DNA of 64,000 bases, taken from assembly GCF_030253575.1 (NCBI RefSeq), contig NC_080560.1:12996001-13060000 (forward strand). The letters are read 5' to 3'. Numbering within the stretch: position 1 is the stretch's first letter; each line of letters opens with the position of its first letter. This stretch comes from Rhododendron vialii. Taxonomy: Eukaryota > Streptophyta > Magnoliopsida > Ericales > Ericaceae. Made by a program: the position numbers and the translations under genes. Below are positions 1 through 8,668 of the stretch, in pieces. Below the pieces are notes generated by a model. The model was given only the letters and a program-made list of their open reading frames with translations. It made no database searches and was not told the DNA's origin.

Positions 1-317
1 GCTATTCGCAGCCCTCTATTTTCTCTCATAGCCCGTTTAAAATTTTCAATTATACTCGACAGTTAGTTACCGAAATTGAGATATATTTTCAGCATCCAAT
101 TACCGAAATATAATATTTTTTTCAACAGCTATTTACCGAAAATGTATGTTCGGCAGTTATTTACCGAAAGTTGAACATATTTTCGACATGTAGTTACCGA
201 AATATAATATTATTTTCAAGAGCAATTTACCGAAATGTTATTTATGATTTTCAACAACCATTTACCGAAATGTAATGGGCTACGGGAGAAAATAAAGGGC
301 TGCGAATAGCGACGCCC
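1..317. mobile_element. MITE with an internal ~33-bp motif array (left tip cut by the window)
   Basis: The two ends are inverted copies of each other. The left reads GCTATTCGCAGCCCTCTATT and the right ends in GGGCTGCGAATAGCGACGCCC. By comparison with the copy at 63802, the terminal repeat starts GGGCGTYGCTATTCGC, so about 7 bases lie outside the window. The interior has no coding potential. It carries seven copies of TTACCGAAA, all in one orientation, at 67, 100, 133, 161, 194, 227 and 262, with AT-rich spacers. The superfamily is not assignable because neither copy shows both flanks, so no target duplication can be read. Confidence 0.8.
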
Positions 318-352
318 ATAAACATTGAACTAAAAGTATACTATTATAAAAA

Positions 353-750
353 CAAAACTGCTACCGACACAGATTTCTGAAAACAAACAGCGCGTACAGA
401 TGGATTTTGGACCCGTTTTGGGTCACACAAAGATGATCGGAGCCGCTCATTTTGTTCAAAACATCTGGTTTAAGGTCCCCTTAAAAAATCAGCTCATTTG
501 GATATCGGTAAGGTGGTTTTCGGAACACCCAACTTTGCTTCAAAAAACATGCTATTTTCTGAAGCAAAGTTGGGTGTTTCGTAAACCCCTTTACCGATAT
601 CCAAATGAGCTGATTTTTTACGGAGACCTTAAAACAAGATGTTTTGAATAAAATGAGCGGCTTCGATCATCTTTGCAAGACCCAAAACGGATCCAAAGTT
701 CATCTGTACGTGCTGTCTGTTTGCGAAAATCTGTGCGTATAGCACTGTTG
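353..750. mobile_element. Foldback MITE, Mutator-like (9-bp target duplication)
   Basis: A long imperfect inverted repeat spans the whole element. The arms are close to 190 bp each and meet near 545-560. The direct repeat TTATAAAAA flanks it at 344-352 and 751-759. A 9-bp duplication is typical of Mutator-like elements. The arms carry the motif GATGATCGGAGCCGCTCATT, which recurs in other elements of this window (near 5470, 33820 and 34060). There is no transposase. If transcribed, the element would fold into a very long hairpin. Confidence 0.8.
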
Positions 751-1325
751 TTATAAAAAACAGCCCATAATTCACTCTAGTAATCGTTTGATACTGAAAG
801 AATTGCAGATAAATTTCGGTTTTCATACTAGCAATGCTGCAATAGTATCTGTGCTTCGTAGCTCGAAATCCATCAGAATTGAGGAGTCATTACTTTAGTT
901 CTCTTTTGTCTAAAAGGTAGAGGTGGCAAATCTATATAACTTAACAGATGATATATGAGGTTTTCTAAAATTGTTGAGGTAGCGAGCGTCACTACGTACC
1001 TGTTCCCCTGACTCCATCCTTGACTGAAGTAACATATTACTCATAGGATACAGTCTTGCTAATACCCCATTTTCTGAAATATCAATGACTATTTTCATCA
1101 TGACTGCTCAAGAAAGGCAAAACTCGAAACAAGCGGTTCCTTCTGCACCTCATGTAATATAGGAGTACTTCAATCCGATGGTTTAACCCAGACAAATAGA
1201 TTCAACAAAAATTTCCTTACGCATGGCAGTGGAATTTTTCTCATCATAATGTGATTTATATTACAATAGTGATATAATTGTACTCTATTCATCCACACTT
1301 GGGAGTTTCTCAACGAATAATATCC
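751..1325. other. 3' flank of the GalT-like gene, no gene seen
   Basis: This stretch lies between the foldback MITE and the stop codon of the minus-strand GalT-like gene. It is AT-rich and should hold that gene's 3' UTR and polyadenylation region. I see no conserved reading frame or RNA gene. Confidence 0.5.
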
Positions 1326-4300
1326 TTAGGTGGAAACACAAACTTCCCTCAGTACTTTGGCAGCATCCTCTGGGAAAACAGGATTTATTTGACAACCAGT
1401 TCCCATCTCAAACCCTGCTACAACAGTCAATTGGGGCACTATTTGAAGAAACCAGTGAGCATAAGGTAATTGGGAACAAGTGTCCTGAAGGGGAGTGGTG
1501 TGAATCATGAAATTGAATGGTGGGTTGTTCAGCTGCAGAGACATCTTTCTAAGCATGAGTTTCAGTAAGCCACCAAGATCAGCTGCCTGCAAAATTGCAC
1601 AAAGAGAAGCATTTGTGAAAAATACTCCCTAAGTATCTCCTAAAAAGAGAGAGAGCATGTATAGAAGCTGAACGTATCAAGAATGAATAGCGAAAGAATG
1701 GATCTGTTGAACATGCTATGCATTTATTGCAGTCAATCATTCAGGATCCAGGGACCCAGACCGCTCAGGTCCCCAGTTCCAATCATTCTGTCCATATTGA
1801 TTCTGACTTGGGAATAAAAGTCAATTCATTATATGCAAATAAAACAAGTATTTTTCCCTGGACATACTGCCTATTCAATTCAATCCAAATCTATTTTAGT
1901 CCATAAGGTTTCAATCACAATAAAATGCTAGTTCTTGTTGTTTGTGTGTCATGACACCGATCAGTTAAGACGCTAATATTTTTATTGGTAATCAGCATCG
2001 GAATTCCCAGCTCAGAAGTATGATCTCCGGTATGTAGTAGGTAGTACTTTCGTTGAAAAACATTTGCACAACATGCTCCTGCAAACCCCCTAAGGTTAAA
2101 GTTTGCTGCCAAAAAATGACTATGCTTCTAACAGCCCTTAAAGCTGTCCATATCTAGATTACGACCACCATTAGAAAACACCAAAGAAAGCATAATTAAT
2201 TAATTACCAATTTTGACAATTACCTTTGACAGCTAAATTGGTGCAAAAAAGTGAAAGAAGTATGGGAAATTACCTTCTCGCCATCTATGTCGTGGAAATG
2301 AGAAGAGTGACCCAGGGGAATAATCCACATCTCAAAAGGAAAAGTAGCGGCAAATGGAACAATTGAAATGAAATGGGCTGATTCATTGATTAGAAGGTCA
2401 TCGGATCGAATATCACAAAGACTGCACCTCCCAGTCTGATCAAAGTGCTCTTTCATACTGTGAAGGCGAGCAGAAACCGTGGGAGGAACAACTGGGAGGG
2501 CCATTATCTGACTGTGAGAATGACTCATTGAAGCCCCAGCTGAGGCACCATGGTTCTTAAACACCTTCAAACGACAAAAACCAATTTCAGCTCTAGAGAG
2601 GGATCATAATATAATGAGAAGCACATGGAACCACTTTGAAATTAACAGGCAGCAGCGTCAAGAAGATTAACAGTACAAAATCAAAGCGCTTAAAACTGTT
2701 TTGAGCATATGTTGAATCAATATATTAGATCAGAAACAGGAAAAGTAATAATCTTATCTTAAAACTAAGAAGGGTGAAAATCATCAGTCTACCAACAAAA
2801 TCGGAGCCATATCAAAATCAAAACAAGTAAGTTTAATATACAGCCAAATAATTGAGACAGCTTTTGAGCCATAACAAAGTCCGATTAACTACAACGACAA
2901 TTGGATGGTTCACACTACATACAAGGAGAAAGCTAAATGTCACTATTGTTTTGGCCTGTGTACGGCATTATGCGGGCGTATCGTTAAAAAACCTGAAGTT
3001 ACGTGAACAGCATGGTTCCTGTGTTGCACATTTTTCTGGTTCATTTGACACACTTCTTTTGGTATTAGCTATGTACTAATCCAACTAGTTATGAATGGAT
3101 GTCAACAAGGTACATACAAATTTGTTACAAATTATTTTTGTGATACTTGCAACAGTATTTGGCGTGTGTTAATGAATTATTTTGGACAAGGACGAAAATG
3201 CACTGCCAACATAATAACCTCAAAGTCTTGCAGATTTTGACATACTCCGAAGCTATCATAGCTGAAGTCACGAAAGCCAATGCTTCCAACACATAAACCA
3301 TCTGTAAGATTTTCTTGGAGGGTTCTAATCTAAAACCAATTGGCGATAGGTGGAGTAGCCTTTAGATTTTATTAACCAAGCCTAGGTGGCTTAGATGAGC
3401 AATGTGGGAACTCCCCCTCGGGCTGCACGTGGAGGTGACAGACCAGGAGTTGAGTGATTGACTCAGGTGACGGAAATGACAAAAGACTTTCCCACGAGAG
3501 GTGAAGCCACCCAAGACCCGGCTCTGATAGCTCTAATACCATGTCGGATTTCTTGGAGGATTCCAACCTAAAACCAATTGGCAATAGGTGGAGGCTTAGA
3601 TGTGCGATGTGAGACAAGTTTAACACCATCCATCACACCAAATTTCAAGAGGAGAAACAAAGAACCCAATCTAGCTTAGATTACATGAGAAAACGTACAT
3701 CAACACCAAAAATTCACACGGAAAATATTGACCACAGCCCATTTGGCATTTCTGGAAAAAGAGTACTGTACATGGCAGGAAATTCATATAACCAAACACT
3801 TCAAAGCAGTGTTTCGTAACAAAAAACAACTAGAAGAGCTGAACAGAGCAACAACAAACCTGAATGTATTTGATCGACTCGTGACATCGAAGCTGATCGA
3901 TCCTCTTTTTGTACGCCAGCAACACCTCCCCGATCCCAACCGGGTCCAGATCCTCCAATCGAACCGAGTGAACCGGCGACTCAATCACCACGTCGTGAAA
4001 CCCGAACCCGCTGATCGCCACGTCGCCGGTCGAACCGGGACCGGGGCTTTCCCCGTGGACGGACGAGGAGGGCTCGATTTCTCTGCTGAGAGCAGGGTAG
4101 AGGTTCTGGATGACTCTGATTCGCCAGCGGGCGGAGGGATCGGGCGGGACGCGGAAGATCTCGGGGGCGCAGTCGTGCTCGCGGCCGAGGCAGAAGGGGC
4201 AGTTCTCCGATGAGTTGTTGTTGGGGTTGGCGGTGTTGGATTTGGATTTGAAGTCGGAGGGACGGCGGGCTCTGGCGGGGGAGAAGATGACCCATCGGTT

Positions 4301-4348
4301 GTTCACGGTGTCCTTCCTGATTTCTGGGTTTCGGTTTTGTGACGCCAT
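1326..4348 (-). CDS. ADP-glucose phosphorylase / GalT-like nucleotidylyltransferase (HIT superfamily)
   Basis: Three exons on the minus strand, 4348-3860, 2564-2274 and 1586-1326, all with GT-AG introns in phase 0, give 346 aa. The family is that of Arabidopsis At5g18200 (351 aa, from memory). That protein was first called galactose-1-phosphate uridylyltransferase but was shown to phosphorolyse ADP-glucose to glucose-1-phosphate and ADP. The start at MASQNRNPEIR is the first ATG of the conserved N-terminus. Visible landmarks are a zinc-type CPFC at residues 50-53, a second CSLC at 210-213, and the active-site HSHSQ at 178-182, in which His180 is the expected nucleotidylated histidine. The C-terminal exon carries the conserved stretch around NPPFNFMIHT. 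All key residues are present, so the gene looks functional. Intron 1 (1.3 kb) hosts a TRIM-like element. The gene is divergent from the kinase gene to its right. True uridylyltransferase activity cannot be excluded from sequence. Confidence 0.93.
3303..3625 (-). mobile_element. TRIM-like miniature LTR retroelement in intron 1 of the GalT-like gene
   Basis: On the minus strand the element begins TGTTAAACTTGTCTCACATC and its first LTR-like block (3542-3625) ends in CA. A primer-binding-like segment follows at 3520-3541, TGGTATTAGAGC then TATCAGAGCC, close to the initiator-Met tRNA consensus TGGTATCAGAGC. A short non-coding middle leads to a polypurine tract GAGGGGGAG (3411-3419). A second LTR-like block (3303-3410) repeats CCAATTGGTTTTAG and a CTCCAAGAAA-type end. 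The second LTR has lost its first bases. There are no gag or pol genes, as expected for TRIM/SMART elements. It resembles the element at 54276. Confidence 0.65.
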
Positions 4349-5391
4349 GATTTTCCTATCGTTTATGGTCCTCCCGTGAACGAACAACGCTATGTGAGAA
4401 TCAACAGTCGTTTGCGTTGCAAGAAAGAGAGTGGGAAGAGAAAGTAATGGGGAAAGAATATAGTATTACCAGAGCTTCTATGGCCATGTTTGATTATACG
4501 TAGCAGGTTTTGAGCTTGGGATAGGAATCATAGCCGGGATTGTCAATCCCATTGGAGGCTTTGGTGTTGACAACAACCCGAGGATTGATAACACGTGGGA
4601 TTACGAATCTCACAAATCCACCCACCGGATTACCCATCCCACGTACGTATTACGATTCTGAGATGAAAGTTTTAATGAAAAACCGAGTTGATCGAACCGA
4701 ACCGATCAATTTTTGCATTTTCGGTCAGTTTTTGTAAGTAAATTGGTTCTGTTTGATTTTATTTTGGAGAAATTTAAAGGTCCGTTCGATTTCGAATTAT
4801 GAGGAAAAAAGACCGAAATGAACCGGACCGATCTAAAATCTATCCTTTCATCTTTTTTGATGCTAACCGTCCGGACCCATCTTGTGTTCCTGTGTTCCAC
4901 CCACATGAAAGAATTAAACCCCAATTGGCATATGGTATCATGGTTAAGAGGTAGGGAGTTCATAAAAACTGTACTTCCTCCCTCCCAATTTTTTATGTAG
5001 TGTGTGTATATATATATATAAAATTTGGAGAGTTCAAGATTTTTGGGCAACACCATAATTGAAAATGTTTTATTTTCCAACATTTAACCTTCAAAGGTAT
5101 AACCGTGCATTTCATTATTGAAATATATTTTCCATGTTTGCTTCATTTTCATTTACCATTTTTATATCAATTATGCACATGGGTAAAAATAAAAATAGGA
5201 ATTTTCAATCCAATTCTATCTCATGCAAAACAAACATGTTAGATAATAATCCTATCATTTAATCCAGTTCAAAACAAACATGTAACTTACTAATCCCACT
5301 TCACTACTAATCACTTCTCTTTACTAATCTCAATCATAATTTCATCTCATTACAAATCTGCTCGAAACGAAACTTGGCATCAAACATGCCT

Positions 5392-5746
5392 ATGAGTACA
5401 TAAGGAAGAGGACATACCCCGCGTACATATGGCTTTGTGACCAGTATTAGGTCTCACAGCGATGATTGAAGCAGCTCATTTTATTTAATTATTTGCTTAG
5501 GCTTCCCATACAAAATTATTTTAATCGGATATCGTTAAGTGCATTTACGAAACATTCAACTTTGTCCCAAAAGTCAAGCTTGAATTCTGAAGCAAAAGTT
5601 GGATATTTCGTAAATACCCTTACTGATATTTGATTGAACTAATTTTTTGCAAGGATCTAAAATAAAATATTTTGAACAAAATGAGCGGCTTTGATACATT
5701 TTCCAAAGCCATATGTACCTGGTGTATGTATTCTTCCGTACTCATA
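5392..5746. mobile_element. Foldback MITE related internally to the 353-750 element
   Basis: An imperfect inverted repeat runs from ATGAGTAC near 5393 to GTACTCAT near 5746. Best-matched blocks are CATATGGCTTTG on the left and CCAAAGCCATATG on the right. The interior includes a GATGATTGAAGCAGCTCATT segment and a GATATCG / CAACTTT centre like that of the element at 353-750. The terminal sequence differs from that element. I could not read a convincing target duplication, so the ends are approximate. Confidence 0.6.
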
Positions 5747-7442
5747 TTCTTTCCAATTATCACTTGCTTCACGTAGTGCGACTCAGCAATACATGGTTCT
5801 AGTGTGACATTTGAGCTTTAATTGCATTTGAGCCATCCATCTAAGCAATGGACGACTCGCATGCTGCACTATAACCCTATGGTGCGTTCCTGTACTAGGG
5901 CACCTTGTACACTGTGTGGTTTAAAGAAAAAGATAATTTGCAATGTGTTTTTTTTAACTCGTGGAAATAACAGAAAGAGAGAAAAATAAAACAAAAACTT
6001 TCATTGTTTGAGATAAAAAGAGAAAAGGAAATAAATAGAATCTATAATACAAAATATTAGATACATGAGAATTTTTTGTATTCTTCTTCATATTTTCTTT
6101 TTAATTATATTTTTTTCTATTCCATTTGACAAGTCCAAACAGACTGTAAAGGAAAAGGAAACAGAAGAGTGGATAAAATAATTAGGAAAAAAAATATATG
6201 AAAAAGTGTAGAAGAATTTTAAGGCGCTCAATATTTTATTATGCTATTTCCTTATTTCTTACTTCTCAAACCAAACAATGGAAGATACCAATTTTTCTTA
6301 TTTTTCCCTCTCTTCCTTTCTTTTCTCTAAGCTAAAACCAAACATAAAATAGTAAAAAGAAAGATGAAACAAATTAAAAGGAAGGAATGGAATTATTTTT
6401 ATCAGCCTTTTTATTTTTTATATGGTGAGATATGACAAAAATTATAATTCTTTGTTTTCTCCCACCCTCCACTCTTCAAGGAGAATAATGTATTATAAAC
6501 TCAGAAGAAGTGAAAAATGAAAAGTATTTATTATGGCTTTTCTAAGATCTTTAGTCTGAGATTTGGTAGTCCCGGCGTCAGCATGAGCTAGCAAGAATAT
6601 AAATTTAATTGCGTTATAGTCGGAGTACTATTTAGTATTTGTTTATTTGTTTATAATCAATATTCATACATTAATATTTTCGATTAACCCAACAAAAAAA
6701 ATCATATATCATAAATATATTTTTTAAACTGTGTTTATCTTGTTTTGATATGTAATTTTACACTGATAAAATAACTACCGCCCAAGACCGGCTTTAGTCC
6801 AACCATTGCGCCATAACCTCCTCCAACTGCACCCACCATCGGACCACCAAACCGCACTAGCATCAACTGATTGAAGCACTGGCTAGTCAGATGGTGCAGG
6901 GAGCAAATCGGACCTCAAGCAGAACATCATCACAAACTTGATCTCCACCACCAGACAAGAAGCCACCCGACAAGGAGCCCAGCAAAATTTCTTTTGCCGT
7001 TAAAAAAAAGAAGTAGATAAAAATAAATAACTTCCCATTTTTTGAAAGACAGTTTTAATTCCCTTTTTTTTTTGTCCGAATTTAGTCCAATTTTTGTTTG
7101 GATTTAGCTGGTAATTTGTTGGTCATGTGCTTGGTATTGGTTTTATTTTCTTCAAACCTGATCTCGCTAGGCGAGTTTGAAATAGTATTGCACGTACTAT
7201 ACTCTGATTGATCTCTACAATGGTTTATCCGGTCTGTAAGAAAATCCCTCTCTGTCGTGCAAACTTTCGCCTCGCCAGTCCCCTCACAACTTCTCCCATT
7301 TGCCAAAAAAGAAACAGAAAGTCTACAGCCACCACACTAATCGGATTGAGCTGATGTTCTGCAATGCCCATTCGGTTTTTTTTTTAAATTATTGAATGGC
7401 TTGAATCATCCGTGCGAGGCCCGGAATGGACCCCACACGGCG

Positions 7443-7462
7443 TGCGGTGGCCGGCCACCGCA
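7443..7462. repeat. Perfect 20-bp GC-rich palindrome upstream of the kinase gene
   Basis: TGCGGTGGCC is followed directly by its reverse complement GGCCACCGCA, and a third partial copy GCGGTGGC lies about 10 bases downstream. It stands out in an AT-rich flank roughly 400 bp before the inferred 5' UTR. It may be a relic of an inverted-repeat transposon, since the surrounding text (CCGTGCGAGGCCCGG) resembles degraded MITE sequence. Confidence 0.7.
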
Positions 7463-7932
7463 TTTTTGATGCGGTGGCTGTAGCACTGCTAAAAAAGAAA
7501 AAGAAAAAAAGTAATACAAGAAAGAAAAGATACTTATTACTATTTTTTTTTTTAAAAAAGAAGGAAAACCCGTATCCATGTGTGCGTCTGCAAATCCTTC
7601 GGTTCAATACAAGGCCACATATGCTTACGCTCGTGTAGGCGGAGCAGACAGAACACCACAGCAAAACCAACCCTATCATCATCACCATCACAATCCCCAT
7701 CTCCACTTGAACTCAGCGAACAAGATTACGACCCTTTCGAAGAATCCTCGCTAATTTTTCAGCGGCGCAAAAAATTTGACCCAGATTTTCATATAGCAGA
7801 AAATGCCCGACTTTGTATATATTCAGTAAAGATCTGAGCCCCGATGGAGTCATCACCCACGCGATTCTTCAGAGCTTGAATGTGTAGATTCAACTACTTG
7901 TCTCCGATCGTTCTCGGTTTGCAGCATCGGAG

Positions 7933-8623
7933 GTACGATCTGTTAGCTCGATCACTTCGTACGATGATTAGTTTGATTACTTTTTTGTAAGTTAATCACG
8001 ATCGGATTAGATTGACGTAGATTTCATTTAGTTTGAATTTTTTTATCGTTGACATTGTTGATTTCACGATCAGATCGCATAGATATAGCCGTTATATCAT
8101 CTAATTTTTGGTTGGTTATATTCTGGAGGAACTAAAGATTCTTTCATTTTCCTCGACACTTATTGATGTTTGTTTATATGCATGAAAAAGTTGTTCTTTG
8201 TATGCTAGAGCATGAAAAGATTGATGTGTGTTTCCATTTTAGCTACATACGTGTTCATATTCCTTTATGCGGACAAAACAAGATTTTTGCGGCATAGTAA
8301 ATACAAAAAAATGCCTAATTGGTCTGCTAAGAAAGCCTATGACTCCGATCAAATCATATTGAATTCCTCAGACTCGTAAATGATTGAAAGCTTGCTTAAA
8401 TGGCAGCTGTCCAATGGTTCTTTCGTTTGTGAATGTATTCAATACCGAGGGCAATTGTTAGTCTGCGCGTAAGCTGGCCCAAACACTTGAGCGATAAAAG
8501 AAAAAATTACCTAGGGCGATTGATAGTATTCCATTTCTTAAAAGGCAGGGAATACAAGAACCATTGAAATGGTGGCTACTATAGAGTAAACTGCTCATTT
8601 TCCTTGTTAATGATGGTTTGCAG
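7933..8623 (+). other. Predicted 5'-UTR intron of the MUT9-like kinase gene
   Basis: A leader exon is inferred to end at 7932 (CATCGGAG|GTACGATCTG), followed by a T-rich intron ending TTTGCAG at 8623. The remaining leader is 45 nt before the ATG at 8669. A leader intron of this kind is common in plant housekeeping genes. The splice sites fit consensus, but there is no transcript evidence. Confidence 0.55.
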
Positions 8624-8657
8624 GAGTTCCAAAGGGATACTGGGTCATCTGATTTGC

Positions 8658-8666
8658 ATGGGGTGA
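8658..8666 (+). promoter_or_regulatory. Minimal upstream ORF just before the kinase start codon
   Basis: The leader contains ATGGGGTGA, a two-codon upstream frame (Met-Gly-stop). It ends two bases before the main ATG at 8669 and lies in a different frame. If the 5'-UTR splice at 8623/8624 is right, this is the last upstream ATG scanning ribosomes meet. It could reduce translation of the kinase. No functional evidence is available. Confidence 0.45.
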
Positions 8667-8668
8667 CA

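Larger units (their letters stand above)
4349..7820. other. Intergenic region between divergent GalT-like and kinase genes
   Basis: The first few hundred bases should hold the GalT-like promoter on the minus strand, but no clear TATA box stands out. The rest is AT-rich and includes a foldback MITE (5392-5746) and degraded repeats. No conserved coding frame was found. A 20-bp GC-rich palindrome lies at 7443-7462. Confidence 0.5.

Noticed and set aside
1..317. Regularly spaced repeats that resemble a CRISPR array
   Set aside because: The repeat is only 9 bp, the context is a plant genome, and the array lies between transposon inverted repeats. No cas-like genes are present.
3728..4213. 161-codon plus-strand open frame
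   Set aside because: It is the reverse strand of exon 1 of the GalT-like gene, whose protein is clearly conserved. The plus-strand frame shows no family features.
7389..7837. Short overlapping frames on both strands before the kinase gene
   Set aside because: They are made of A- and T-rich runs (poly-Lys, poly-Phe) and lie in the probable promoter and leader of the kinase gene.
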